Shown here in pieces: positions 37,373 to 48,410 of a stretch of DNA of 64,000 nucleotides (position 1 is the first letter of the stretch; every line of letters starts with the position of its first letter). Below the pieces are notes generated by a model, which was not told the origin of the DNA, made no database searches, and saw nothing but the letters and a program-made list of their open reading frames with translations. Source of the DNA: Staphylococcus xylosus (GTDB lineage Bacteria; Bacillota; Bacilli; Staphylococcales; Staphylococcaceae); assembly GCF_002732165.1 (NCBI RefSeq), contig NZ_MRZO01000002.1, positions 62,001 to 126,000 of the forward strand, written 5' to 3'. The translations under genes were made by a program, and so were the position numbers.

Positions 37373-38743
37373 TTGGAACGACAAATAACACGTAAAGAGA
37401 AATATTCATTTGGCATCGGTGCTTTTGGTAAAGATTTAGTTGTTAACCTAATTGGTATATATCTTATGTACTATTTAACAGACATCTTAGGTATTACAGC
37501 TGGTTTTGTAGGAACATTATATTTTGTAGCTCGAATTTGGGATGCTATCAATGATCCTATTATGGGAATGATTGTAGATAAAACAAAAACAAAGTGGGGA
37601 AAATTTAGACCATGGTTATTTATTGGCACTATTATCAATTCTATTGTCACTATTATACTGTTTACAAATTTTGATTTGTCTGGAACCAGTCTATATGTAT
37701 TTATCACAATAATGTATATGCTTTGGGGCATGACTTACACTATGATGGATGTTCCTTATTGGTCATGGTTACCAAATTTAACGAATAATCCAACCGAACG
37801 TGAAGAGGTTTCAGTAATTCCAAGAATATTTGCAAGCCTAGCTAATTTAATTTTGGGCGCTATCGGTTTAAGTATTATACTATTCTTAGACAATTTATTT
37901 GGAAATGGTGATCAATCTGTTGGTTTTTTAATACTCACAATCATTATAATTATCTTCTTTATCACAACAATGGGAATTACTGTCCACAATGTTAAAGAAG
38001 CACCTACAAATATTGATACAGGTATTACATTACGTTTCAAAGATATATGGAGAATATTATTTACCAACAAAGAACTTTTAAATTATATCGGTATTTTAAT
38101 CACCTTTTTCTTATGTACACAAATCATTGGAAATGTTCTCATTTATTATTTTAGCTATGTTGCTGAGTCCAAGTTTTTATTTGCACTTTATAACGGTATG
38201 GGATTTGTAGAAATTCTTGCTCTGATTATTTTTCCGAAAATTGCAAAATGGATTACACGAGAGCGTATATTTCCTATTGCAACCTGTAGTATCATATTCG
38301 GACTATTGATTTTGCTAGCTGCAAGCTACATTTCACCACAAGCCATATCACCTGTCGTATTGGGTACTACCTTTATCAAAATTGGTACTGGCTTCATTAT
38401 GGGAATCATCACCGTTTCAATCGCAGACGTAATTGATTATAGTGAAATGAAGTTCGGACAAAGAAATGAAAGTGTTATCACATCTACTCAGACCTTCTTA
38501 ATGAAAACAGCTATGGCTATTTCCGGTTTAATTACTGGTTGGAGTTTAACACTTTTAGGTTATCAACCGGGTGTTCAACAAAACGAATTCACAAAAAATG
38601 GATTGCGTTTCATTATGATTATACTCCCAATAATTTGTATAATAGCTAGTTTTATTATTTATAAATGGAGTTACAAATTAAAAGGGGCGTATATAAAAGA
38701 TGTAGTAAATGTATTAAATCTAAGAAAAAGTAAAAAAGGATAA
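37373..38743 (+). CDS. GPH-family sugar:cation symporter (MelB-like)
   Basis: A 456-residue, 12-helix carrier of the glycoside-pentoside-hexuronide family. Diagnostic features are the N-terminal FGIGAFGKDLVVNLIGIYLMYYLTD-type segment (residues 10-35), VARIWDAINDPIMG near 50 with the Asp cation ligands, and TKWGKFRPWLFIG near 75. The hydrophilic C-terminus is short, with no PTS IIA domain. I choose the TTG at 37373 because GAGGTG is its ribosome binding site; a GTG nine bases upstream lies inside that site. It would import melibiose-like sugars for MelA. Confidence 0.88.
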   Translation: MERQITRKEKYSFGIGAFGKDLVVNLIGIYLMYYLTDILGITAGFVGTLYFVARIWDAINDPIMGMIVDKTKTKWGKFRPWLFIGTIINSIVTIILFTNFDLSGTSLYVFITIMYMLWGMTYTMMDVPYWSWLPNLTNNPTEREEVSVIPRIFASLANLILGAIGLSIILFLDNLFGNGDQSVGFLILTIIIIIFFITTMGITVHNVKEAPTNIDTGITLRFKDIWRILFTNKELLNYIGILITFFLCTQIIGNVLIYYFSYVAESKFLFALYNGMGFVEILALIIFPKIAKWITRERIFPIATCSIIFGLLILLAASYISPQAISPVVLGTTFIKIGTGFIMGIITVSIADVIDYSEMKFGQRNESVITSTQTFLMKTAMAISGLITGWSLTLLGYQPGVQQNEFTKNGLRFIMIILPIICIIASFIIYKWSYKLKGAYIKDVVNVLNLRKSKKG

Positions 38744-38812
38744 TCTAAACAGCCACTGCAAAATGGATAAAACCAAAATGACTCACCTATAGTATCTTAG
38801 CCACTAATATTC

Positions 38813-38851
38813 AAAAACCCCCTTTCTACTCAAAATAGCACGGGGGTTTTG
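38813..38851. terminator. Shared terminator of the symporter and gntP
   Basis: AAAACCCCC and GGGGGTTTT form a stem around a 19-base loop between convergent genes. Runs of A and T on either side allow function in both directions. Confidence 0.8.
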
Positions 38852-38963
38852 TGTTGCTATTAATATAATGGGCTCACTACAACAATAATGTTAAAGTTGT
38901 TGCAAATGTTGAATCACAACTTCTATTATTAAGCTTTGTTCTATCCTTTTAAATCTGTCTTTA

Positions 38964-40325
38964 TTAAATCACAACATTTAAAATCAAAATAAATCCTAAT
39001 CCTAATACGGATAATACTGATTCTAGCAACGTCCAAGTTAAAAATGTTTCTTTCATAGTTAAGCCAAAGTATTCTTTAAACATCCAAAACCCTGCGTCAT
39101 TAACATGTGAAAAGAAGACACTCCCAGCGCCAATTGCAAGTACAATAAGAGAAATATTCACATCCATAGATTGTATTAATGGCAATACAATACCTACTGA
39201 TGATAGTGCGGAAACGGTCGATGATCCTAAAGCTAATCTCAAAATAGCTGTCGCCAACCATGCCAATATAATTGGAGACATCTCAGTACCGTGGAAAATT
39301 TTAGATATGGTATCACCTACGCCACCATCTATAATAACTTGTTTGAAAACACCGCCCCCACCAATGATAAGCAATAGCATCGCTATCGGTGTAATAGCAT
39401 TTGAAATAGTAGCCATAATTTGGTCAGTAGATTTTTTCCTTCTTATGCCCATCGTATAAATCGCTATAAGAACAGCAATTAACATCGCAGTTGTTGATGA
39501 ACCAATGAAATAAATGAAACCTTCAAACCCACCTGCTTTACCATCCTCATGACCAGTAATTAATTGAATAATTGTCGCCAACAACATTAAAATAATAGGA
39601 CTAAGTGCTGTTAATAAACTTAAGCCAAAACTAGGTCTATCTTTTACTGCTACCGGCTTATCTTCTTCAACACTCACCTGTTTACCTTCTCTAGCAAATG
39701 CTGATGGCACAATTTTATATACAATTTTTGTGAAAAAAGCACCTACAATTAATGCTAAAGGTAAACCTATGATAATACCATACATCAATACATGCCCAAT
39801 ATTAGCATTCAATGCTTGTGCGACAGCTACTGGTCCAGGATGTGGTGGCAAAAATCCATGTGTAATAGCTATCGAAATAGTCATTGGAAGACCCACTTTA
39901 AGATTAGAAATATTCATTCGTTTTGCTAATGTAAACACAAGAGGAATAAGTAACACAAACGCAACTTCTAAAAATAATGAAATACCTATAATAAATGATG
40001 CAATTAACATAGCCCAGTTCACATATTTTTCGCCAAAAGTTTCAATTAATTTATCAGCTATTCGGGTTGCGCCACCACCATCTGATAGTAACTTACCTAA
40101 AATAGAACCCAAACCAAAAATGATTGCAATACTACCAAGAGTCTCCCCCATGCCTTTTTCTACTGTTTCAACGATGTTATCAATTGGAATACCTAAGATT
40201 ATCCCTGTAAACATAGAAGTCACTATAAGTGATATAAAAGTATTTAATTTGAACCCAATAATTAATATAAGTAAAACTATAACACCTATAACTACACCAA
40301 TAAGTGGCCAAATTTCTTCAAGCAT
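38964..40325 (-). CDS. gntP: GntP-family gluconate/sugar-acid permease
   Basis: A 453-residue membrane permease of the gluconate:H+ symporter family. It shows the family segments SIAITHGFLPPHPGPVAVAQ near 160, GSSTVSALSSVGIVLPL near 370 and HVNDAGFWMFKEYFGLT near 415, and about 12-14 helices. The start chosen is ATG at 40325 with GGGG seven bases upstream. It is divergent from the isomerase and reductase genes, with a near-perfect cre site (40391-40404) between. The neighbours suggest a C3-C4 or aldonic acid rather than plain gluconate; no gluconate kinase is nearby. Confidence 0.9.
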   Translation of the reverse strand: MLEEIWPLIGVVIGVIVLLILIIGFKLNTFISLIVTSMFTGIILGIPIDNIVETVEKGMGETLGSIAIIFGLGSILGKLLSDGGGATRIADKLIETFGEKYVNWAMLIASFIIGISLFLEVAFVLLIPLVFTLAKRMNISNLKVGLPMTISIAITHGFLPPHPGPVAVAQALNANIGHVLMYGIIIGLPLALIVGAFFTKIVYKIVPSAFAREGKQVSVEEDKPVAVKDRPSFGLSLLTALSPIILMLLATIIQLITGHEDGKAGGFEGFIYFIGSSTTAMLIAVLIAIYTMGIRRKKSTDQIMATISNAITPIAMLLLIIGGGGVFKQVIIDGGVGDTISKIFHGTEMSPIILAWLATAILRLALGSSTVSALSSVGIVLPLIQSMDVNISLIVLAIGAGSVFFSHVNDAGFWMFKEYFGLTMKETFLTWTLLESVLSVLGLGFILILNVVI

Positions 40326-40390
40326 CCATATCCCCACTCTCTTTCACTAAATTAATATTTTATTTAACTATGATGTAAAACATTATCTAT

Positions 40391-40404
40391 AGTAAGCGCT
40401 TACA
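40391..40404. promoter_or_regulatory. cre-like site upstream of gntP
   Basis: AGTAAGCGCTTACA differs from the CcpA consensus TGWAANCGNTWNCA only at the first base and is palindromic. It is about 65 bases before gntP, consistent with carbon catabolite repression. Confidence 0.7.
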
Positions 40405-40531
40405 TAATATAAGTGTGATTTTAATATAGTTATTTTATATTTTCAATTAATTTCATTTGTTTATTTTTATTTTCGTTTGTTTTCACATTATTATTGACAA
40501 AAGTATTATAAGTGATAGGGTTGAAATATAT

Positions 40532-40545
40532 TGTTAGCGTTTTCA
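40532..40545. promoter_or_regulatory. cre-like site upstream of the isomerase gene
   Basis: TGTTAGCGTTTTCA matches the CcpA consensus at 13 of 14 positions, 68 bases before the ATG at 40613. Together with 40391-40404 it suggests glucose repression of both divergent transcripts. Confidence 0.65.
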
Positions 40546-40612
40546 AAAAATTATTTTATTTAACAAAAACATATTTTTATTCAATATACAGTGACTTGTT
40601 AGGAGGAAAATA

Positions 40613-41437
40613 ATGACGATTAATTTTGGTTGCCAAGGTTCCACTTGGGTTTTAGACTACGATGAAAAAGCAGATAAAATGGATCAAGTAATACACGATA
40701 TTGCAAATGCCGGACTTACTGGTGTAGATGTACAAATCAATTTGTTAGGAAAATATGAGAAATCACCACAACTTTTAAAAGAAGCTCTCGACAAAAATAA
40801 TTTAAAGTTAGCAGCATTAACAGTGCCACATGCTTTTGTAGATGGGCATGCATCTGATAGTGAAAAAGAGATAGATGATTACTTTTTCAATTATCTCAAG
40901 CATTTCCCTGGAGCAATTATGAATGTTCCATCAAGAAGTGGCAAAAATAGGGATAATTTATTGCAACGACAAAAAGAAATTATTACAGGCGCAAATGAGC
41001 TCGCTAAACACGCTTATGAAGAGCATGGTATTACAACCTCACTACACCCAATATCATATGAAACATCTTATTGGAAATTTGAAGAAGATTATAAAGTCCT
41101 GTTCGACGGCCTAGATGGTGGTTATATGGGCTATACACCAGATGCTGGACATATTGCTATGGGCGGTATGAACCCATCAAAAGTATTTGAAGATGCAATT
41201 TCACTTATTAAGCATGTGCATTATAAAGATGTTGCTAATCAGTCAGAATGGAAAAACATGGGCGCTGGAGATATAGATTTTTCAAAATGTACACAAATTT
41301 TGAAAGATAATGACTACAACGGCTGGATAATGCTCGAAGATGAAATAGGAGAAGCACATGCAAACACTACCCAAGTGATTAAAGATCTTGGTAACTATGT
41401 TCAAAATCATCTTCAACCTATAATCAACGATAAATAG
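40613..41437 (+). CDS. TIM-barrel sugar isomerase/epimerase (hydroxypyruvate isomerase-like)
   Basis: A 274-residue xylose-isomerase-like TIM barrel of the IolE/Hyi/OtnI group. Metal and substrate positions are suggested by LHPISYE (near 143), PDAGHIAMGG (near 178), HVHYKDV (near 202) and WIMLEDEIGEA near 240. It is preceded by GGAGGAAAATA and ATG. It lies upstream of a tartronate-semialdehyde-reductase-like gene; a hydroxypyruvate isomerase would make the reductase substrate. Other choices are an inosose or aldose isomerase. The exact substrate is not readable from the sequence. Confidence 0.75.
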   Translation: MTINFGCQGSTWVLDYDEKADKMDQVIHDIANAGLTGVDVQINLLGKYEKSPQLLKEALDKNNLKLAALTVPHAFVDGHASDSEKEIDDYFFNYLKHFPGAIMNVPSRSGKNRDNLLQRQKEIITGANELAKHAYEEHGITTSLHPISYETSYWKFEEDYKVLFDGLDGGYMGYTPDAGHIAMGGMNPSKVFEDAISLIKHVHYKDVANQSEWKNMGAGDIDFSKCTQILKDNDYNGWIMLEDEIGEAHANTTQVIKDLGNYVQNHLQPIINDK

Positions 41438-41525
41438 TAGAGAAAATTTTACTTAACAATAATTTTCATCACGCTATTATCAGTTAGAATAATTGCTAAA
41501 ATTTATGTATATGGAGGTAATACTT

Positions 41526-42404
41526 ATGAAAGTTGGATTTATTGGCTTAGGTATTATGGGAAAACCTATGGCACTTCACATTATTAAAAGTGGCTATGAA
41601 ACATATATTTTTGATTTAAATACAAATGCAGTTGATGAGTTAAAAGCATTAGGTGGCAAAGCCTGTAGCTCAAATAGTGAAATAGCTAAAAATTGCGATG
41701 TTATTATAACGATGCTTCCTACATCTAAACATGTTACACAAGTCTTATTTTCTGAGGAAGGCCTTGCGAATAATTGTAAGCCAGGGACTATTGTGATAGA
41801 TATGAGTTCTGTATCAACTGAAGATTCCAGAGAATTCGCAGCCAAGTTGAAACCATTTAATATTCAATTTATGGATGCTCCTGTCAGCGGCGGAGAACCA
41901 ATGGCTCTTGAAGGACGTCTATCCATTATGGTTGGTGGCGAAAAACAAGATTTCGAAAAAGTTCTACCTTTATTTCAAACAATGGGAGAAAATATTGTTC
42001 ACTTTGGAGAAAGCGGTACTGGTTCAGCAGCTAAATTGGCTAACCAGATTATCGTCAGTATTAATTTAGCAGGTTTATCAGAAGCTTGTGTTTATGCTAG
42101 TAAATCAGGAATAGATTTGAACAAACTCTTTGAAGCAATTAGTGGTGGATTAGCCGGTAGTGCGGTCATGGACGCTAAGATGCCATCTATTATAGAAAGG
42201 AATTTTGAGCCTGGTGGAAAAATTGAAACAAACTTTAAAGATTTAGGCAATATTCAACACTCTGCCAACGCTTTAGGAGTACCACTCCCTGTTACAAATA
42301 TTGTTAAAGAAGTTTTCAGTTCAGAAGTAGCAAATGGTAATAGTAAAAAAGACCACTCCTATATTATTGATTTTTTCGAAAAAATGGCTAACCATCGCGT
42401 ATAG
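41526..42404 (+). CDS. Tartronate semialdehyde reductase-like beta-hydroxyacid dehydrogenase
   Basis: A 292-residue NAD(P)-dependent enzyme. The Rossmann motif is GFIGLGIMGKPMALH at residues 4-18, the substrate signature is DAPVSGGEPMA near 120, and the catalytic lysine is in AKLANQIIV near 170. The family includes GarR/GlxR, which reduce 2-hydroxy-3-oxopropionate to glycerate, and 3-hydroxyisobutyrate dehydrogenase. The start is ATG at 41526 after GGAGGT; a longer frame upstream lacks signals. It follows the isomerase by 88 bases and ends in a terminator at 42480-42510. No glycerate kinase is seen nearby. Confidence 0.82.
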   Translation: MKVGFIGLGIMGKPMALHIIKSGYETYIFDLNTNAVDELKALGGKACSSNSEIAKNCDVIITMLPTSKHVTQVLFSEEGLANNCKPGTIVIDMSSVSTEDSREFAAKLKPFNIQFMDAPVSGGEPMALEGRLSIMVGGEKQDFEKVLPLFQTMGENIVHFGESGTGSAAKLANQIIVSINLAGLSEACVYASKSGIDLNKLFEAISGGLAGSAVMDAKMPSIIERNFEPGGKIETNFKDLGNIQHSANALGVPLPVTNIVKEVFSSEVANGNSKKDHSYIIDFFEKMANHRV

Positions 42405-42479
42405 AATAGCGTAATCCAAATTTTTGGAGATATGCTTTAAATTTCAATCAAGGAAGCTACTACCTATATAATGATTAAT

Positions 42480-42510
42480 GTTGAGACAATTAATTTGCCT
42501 CAACTTTTTT
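42480..42510 (+). terminator. Terminator after the reductase gene
   Basis: GTTGAG...CTCAAC with inner pairing is followed by TTTTTT on the plus strand. Confidence 0.75.
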
Positions 42511-42617
42511 ATCTCTTCTTTCAATATAAACCTACTAATACTCAACATGTGCTTTCCACTTTATTTTCAGATTATTACCTCAACATAATGTCCACACATT
42601 GTTACACTATTTTAACT

Positions 42618-42663
42618 AAAAAACCCTGCAAAGTTCTCAATGTTAATTGATTACTTTGCAGGG
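42618..42663 (-). terminator. Terminator of the small peptide transcript
   Basis: CCCTGCAAAGT and ACTTTGCAGGG form an 11-bp stem (42624-42634, 42653-42663) followed on the minus strand by six T. It lies about 85 bases downstream of the 23-codon gene. Confidence 0.8.
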
Positions 42664-42745
42664 ACATATCCATAATTCAAGTTAGGTTTCTTAGCAAATC
42701 AATTATTCTTTATTGATTTTAAGTATAAATACCCACTTTTAAAAA

Positions 42746-42817
42746 TTACTTTTTAAGTGAAAATAAATAATCTAAGATCTTTTCCAATAAGTCTGATGCA
42801 GTATCTGTATCTGGCAT
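42746..42817 (-). CDS. Candidate 23-residue amphipathic peptide
   Basis: A 23-codon frame. The peptide begins MPDTDTASD and continues with LLEKILDYLFSLKK. Its leucines, isoleucine and aromatics fall on one face of a helix, while acidic residues and a terminal Lys-Lys lie on the other. This size and pattern recall phenol-soluble modulins and delta-toxin, but I see no direct match. The gene has a full set of signals: TTGTGT-N17-TATACT promoter (42877-42905), an 18-bp palindrome near the expected start of transcription, a GGGAGTG ribosome binding site at 8 bases, and an intrinsic terminator. No second gene is between promoter and terminator. Confidence 0.55.
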   Translation of the reverse strand: MPDTDTASDLLEKILDYLFSLKK

Positions 42818-42850
42818 GAAAATCACTCCCAACTATTGTAACGTTATGTT

Positions 42851-42868
42851 AGCGTTTACTTAAACGCT
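42851..42868. promoter_or_regulatory. Palindromic operator at the peptide gene
   Basis: AGCGTTTA-CT-TAAACGCT is a perfect 8-bp inverted repeat about 10 bases downstream of the TATACT -10 (42877-42882). It resembles a LacI/CcpA-type site (TGTTAGCGTTTACT scores 12 of 14 against cre). Binding here would block elongation. Confidence 0.6.
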
Positions 42869-42876
42869 TATTAGTT

Positions 42877-42905
42877 AGTATAATAGTAAATTTTAACTTA
42901 CACAA
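42877..42905 (-). promoter_or_regulatory. Promoter of the small peptide gene
   Basis: On the minus strand TTGTGT (42900-42905), a 17-base spacer and TATACT (42877-42882) sit 60 bases upstream of the ATG at 42817. Confidence 0.6.
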
Positions 42906-43106
42906 ATTTTTTATATAAAAATTACTTAATAATTAAGAATATATAACCAATTATATATATTATACAATTTTAAATTACATGCAATGTATAAGTTATATGT
43001 ATAGTAATAGCCACCTATTTCAGAACTCTGTCTAAAACAAGTGGCTACTATAATATACTTTAAAATTATTTAAAAGCACGTTAGATATTCATTAAATGCA
43101 AGTTAA

Positions 43107-44147
43107 TTACATTGTGCTTGTATCGATAACAAAGCGATATTTAACATCAGATGCTAAAACTCTTTCATAAGCTTCATCTATTTGATCAGCTGAAATCATT
43201 TCAATTTGAGGTTTGATATTGTGTTCGGCACAGAAGTCTAACATCTCTTGTGTTTCACGTATACCGCCTATAGCTGATCCAGCAAATGATCTACGGTGAC
43301 CAATTAAATTTGCAACTCTTAATGAGATTGGTTCCGCTGGCGCCCCAACGTTAACAATTGTACCGTCTAATGTAAGCAATTTAAGGTAATCATCTAAAGG
43401 TAAGTTTGCACTTACTGTATTGATAATTAAGTCAAAAGTTTTTGGCAACTGCTCAAATGTAGATTCATCACTTGTTGCATAGTAATGTGTTGCGCCTAAT
43501 TTCAAACCATCTTCTTTTTTATTTAACGTTTGTGATAATACAGTAACTTCTGCGCCCATGGCATTTGCAATTTGAACAGCCATGTGTCCTAAACCGCCCA
43601 TACCGATAATTGCTACTTTTTTACCTTCACTTGCTTTCCAATGATTTAAAGGTGAATAAGTAGTAATACCCGCACAAAGTAATGGTGCTGCAGCATCTAA
43701 ACCGATATTATCAGGAATACGTAATACAAAATCTTCATGTACTACAATATGTGTTGAATAACCGCCTTGTGTCGGTTCACCATATCTATCCGTACCTGCG
43801 TATGTGCCAACCATGCCTTTTAGACAATATTGTTCTTCACCGTTTTGACAATTTTCGCATTCGCCACAAGAATCAACCATGCAGCCAACACCGACACGAT
43901 CATCTACTTCATACTTACTCACTTCTGATCCAACTTCTTTAACAATACCTGCAATTTCATGACCTGGGACTAGTGGATAGTGAACTGGTCCCCACTCACC
44001 ATGTGCAGTATGAATATCAGAATGACATATACCTGCGTATTTAATCTCAATTAATACATCATGTGTATCAAGATCACGTCTTTTAATTTCTGTAGCATGA
44101 AAATTCGAATCCGGCCCGTTAACCGCTCTAGCTTTAGCATTAACCAT
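43107..44147 (-). CDS. adh: Zinc-dependent NAD(P) alcohol dehydrogenase
   Basis: A 346-residue medium-chain dehydrogenase of the YahK/cinnamyl-alcohol-dehydrogenase type. Catalytic zinc ligands are Cys41-His42 (GICHSD) and His63-Glu64 (PGHE). The structural zinc loop is [15 protein letters not shown] near 95-110. The Rossmann motif is [15 protein letters not shown] near 180. It would reduce aldehydes to alcohols in the cytoplasm. ATG with GGAGG upstream. It stands alone. The 342-base gap to thiC (44148-44489) holds its promoter region and a weak AAAACCAG...CTGGTTTT stem, but no gene. Confidence 0.92.
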   Translation of the reverse strand: MVNAKARAVNGPDSNFHATEIKRRDLDTHDVLIEIKYAGICHSDIHTAHGEWGPVHYPLVPGHEIAGIVKEVGSEVSKYEVDDRVGVGCMVDSCGECENCQNGEEQYCLKGMVGTYAGTDRYGEPTQGGYSTHIVVHEDFVLRIPDNIGLDAAAPLLCAGITTYSPLNHWKASEGKKVAIIGMGGLGHMAVQIANAMGAEVTVLSQTLNKKEDGLKLGATHYYATSDESTFEQLPKTFDLIINTVSANLPLDDYLKLLTLDGTIVNVGAPAEPISLRVANLIGHRRSFAGSAIGGIRETQEMLDFCAEHNIKPQIEMISADQIDEAYERVLASDVKYRFVIDTSTM

Positions 44148-44489
44148 AATATAATTCCTCCAGTACTTATCCTATTTGAAGACTTTCCAACTTCTTCACC
44201 TAATATCATAGCGCTTAGAGTTAACTCTAGTCTAAAAAACAGCCTATATATATTTATATACCTATATAGTATCGTATATTTTTCATGTTTTTATTACAAA
44301 ATACAATTAAAATTTTAAAAACCAGTTATTATATGAGTTATTGCTTACATTATCGTGTTTTCTGGTTTTGTATTGCTCTGTACATCTTTTTCTTAAAACA
44401 AATTCTTGTTTAGACAATATTTATTTTGAAAAGATTAAGACACTTCTTTTATTTATTATAGGTTGAAAATGTAATTTCATCCTGATTAT

Positions 44490-46261
<1,772 letters not shown>

Positions 46262-46343
46262 ACCTGGTAGAAAATCACATATTTAGTGAAGCGACAGTAA
46301 ATAAAAGCCCAACAAACAGACTTCCCATATGTACTGTACTTTT

Positions 46344-46425
46344 CTGCTTCCCTACGCTGGTACTAACCAGATCAGGTTCAAAGGGTTGAGACCAATGCCT
46401 CTTTCAGCTTACAAGCACCCCTAGC
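46344..46425 (-). ncRNA. TPP riboswitch of thiC
   Basis: Minus-strand sequence carries the THI-box landmarks GCTAGGGGTGC, CTGAAAGAGG, the core ACCCTTTGAACCTGATCTGG and GCGTAGGGAAGCAG. It lies about 120 bases upstream of thiC. Binding of thiamine pyrophosphate would close P1 and allow sequestration of the ribosome binding site. The rest of 46227-46742 has no gene; a stem at 46619-46661 ends the Fe-dependent dehydrogenase transcript. Confidence 0.95.
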
Positions 46426-46618
46426 AATTCTTATTAAATTCTTGCTCCAACTTAACACTAATAAAGAACAATTACAAATAAATTTGAAATTTTATATAAA
46501 CGTGTAAAAAATTAATAACATTTACAACTATACACCAGCTAAGTTTATCGAATTAAACATTCGTTATTTTAATTTAAAAATCTAATATTATATTTATAGA
46601 AAATATGATGGTAGCAAG

Positions 46619-46661
46619 AAAAAAGTTATCTATACTATAAAATAGTATGGATAACTTTTGC
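46619..46661. terminator. Terminator after the iron alcohol dehydrogenase
   Basis: AAAAGTTATC-ATACTA and TAGTAT-GATAACTTTT pair in a 16-18 bp stem, about 80 bases beyond the stop at 46743. Confidence 0.7.
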
Positions 46662-46742
46662 ATTTCTCTTTTTCTCTACAATTCTAATAATCCTCATTAT
46701 TTAGATATTATTTTATTTTAAAACGATTAAGAAACTTCTTTA

Positions 46743-47897
46743 TTAATAGGCTTCTTTTAAAATAGTTAAATAATCTTTTTCAGTTATTGGTCTGACATTA
46801 CTTGATGTTGAATTATTTTGTTTAGCTAGATTGGCCATTTGTTCAAAATGTTCTGTTTTAACGTATCCTAAATCTTTCAACGATGGGATTTCTAAATCGT
46901 TTGTTAATGTATATAACCCTTTAATCAACTTTTCAATTGCTATTTCATCAGTATCATTCTGCTTTGCAAACTGCATGATTTTGCTAATTTCAGCATGAAG
47001 TGTCTTATTTTCAACAGCATTGAATTTTACTACATGGGGTAAAAATATTGCATTCGCAACGCCATGCGGGGTGTCGTATAAGCTACTTAATGCTTCTGAT
47101 AAGCAATGGACGCTTGCAACATCAGCAGATCCAAAGCATAGTCCTGCTAAGAGACTGCCTTCTTGCATTTTATACCGGGCATCTAGATTTTTTCCGTCTT
47201 GATATACTTTCGGTAGATAGCCAACGATAATAGACATCGCACTTTTTCCCATTGCTTGTGAGATTGGGTTTGTCACAGTGCATGTATAACCTTCAATTGC
47301 ATGAACTAATGCATCTACTCCAGTTGCTGCGGTTATAGATTTTGGCACACTTAAGGTAAGTTCGGGATCAAGAACAGCAATTGTCGGTCTAAGTAAAGGG
47401 CTTTTTAGTGTAATTTTCGTATGTGATTCTTCTAATGTAATTACTGAAGACCGTGTTACTTCAGAACCTGTCCCAGCAGTTGTTGGAACACAAATGACAG
47501 GCGATATATTGGCATAGCTTCTCTCACCATTATTATATTCTTCAGGTGAACCTCCATTTGGACCCAGTAAGGCAATAGCTTTGGCGGTATCCATTGGACT
47601 ACCGCCTCCTACCGCAATTACAGCTGATGCGTTTGTTGATTGATAAAGTGATGCACCTTTTAAACACTCTGTATCTCTTGGATTGGGAGATATTTCATTA
47701 TAAGATATCACTTTATAACCTGAATTTTTCAAATTCATTTCTATTGGGTCAACTAATCCTGCATCTTTAATACCAGAATCCGTTACCACCATTACAGTCT
47801 CACCTATATTTATATACTCCGAGATGATTTCTGGTAAATTCTTTGATTTACCAGGGCCCATTATTATTTTTGTATCACAATGATATTCGTAATTCAT
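46743..47897 (-). CDS. Iron-containing alcohol dehydrogenase
   Basis: A 384-residue group III alcohol dehydrogenase. The nucleotide-binding part (1-180) contains AVGGGSPMDTAKAIA and PTTAGTGSEVT. Iron ligands are supplied by DALVHAIEGY, the SVHCLSEAL region and TPHGVANAIFLPHV (near 275). Substrates range from butanol to 1,3-propanediol or lactaldehyde and cannot be chosen here. The ATG follows AGGAGG. It is a single-gene transcript. Confidence 0.9.
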   Translation of the reverse strand: MNYEYHCDTKIIMGPGKSKNLPEIISEYINIGETVMVVTDSGIKDAGLVDPIEMNLKNSGYKVISYNEISPNPRDTECLKGASLYQSTNASAVIAVGGGSPMDTAKAIALLGPNGGSPEEYNNGERSYANISPVICVPTTAGTGSEVTRSSVITLEESHTKITLKSPLLRPTIAVLDPELTLSVPKSITAATGVDALVHAIEGYTCTVTNPISQAMGKSAMSIIVGYLPKVYQDGKNLDARYKMQEGSLLAGLCFGSADVASVHCLSEALSSLYDTPHGVANAIFLPHVVKFNAVENKTLHAEISKIMQFAKQNDTDEIAIEKLIKGLYTLTNDLEIPSLKDLGYVKTEHFEQMANLAKQNNSTSSNVRPITEKDYLTILKEAY

Positions 47898-48084
47898 ATA
47901 ATACCTCCTAATAAATTTGTGAATTTCCTTGTAACTCTATCCTATTATTACAAGGGGATATTTGATAACTTCATAATCATAGTCAATCTCTATATACTTT
48001 AGATACAGTATCTATACTGCGTTCGTTATATTATGTCTATACATGTTTATTTTCAGAAAATTGTGACAATTCAATAATAAATCA

Positions 48085-48330
48085 TTATGAAATAGTACTG
48101 CTTATAATGTTGAATTCTTTATTTACAATATATATTTCAACCATAGCACTATATGAAGTTACACATTTAGGTTCATTATGACCAAATCCAGCATTAAAAA
48201 CTATAGGTGTTTCAGCTATACTTCATTCCTTTGATTTGCTCATAAAAAATTTATATGACTACTTCTTTTAAAAAATGAAAATGCCATTCTTCTCTTAAAA
48301 TTCCCACTTGTATAGCATCATAAATTCACA
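48085..48330 (-). pseudogene. C-terminal remnant of an S66 LD-carboxypeptidase (MccF-like)
   Basis: The best-preserved piece (48085-48216) reads AETPIVFNAGFGHNEPKC then VTSYSAMVEIYI to a stop. This is the characteristic C-terminus of S66 peptidases (N-x-x-FGH-x-x-P). Upstream to about 48330 only scattered fragments in several frames remain, with no start. The N-terminal two thirds is absent. The other parts of 47898-48410 show no gene. Confidence 0.65.
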
Positions 48331-48410
48331 TTCAACTAGGCCCCTTTACGTATACGTGACTCTTCTGTCACACCAGTTCTATTTGCTAATCTAATAGAAA
48401 TTGTAAAAGG

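Noticed and set aside
39730-40350. 206-codon frame opposite gntP
   Set aside because: Antisense shadow of a membrane protein; proline/asparagine-rich sequence mirrors hydrophobic codons.
42746-42817. AgrD-like autoinducer precursor
   Set aside because: No cysteine or serine ring motif and no AgrB-like partner gene nearby.
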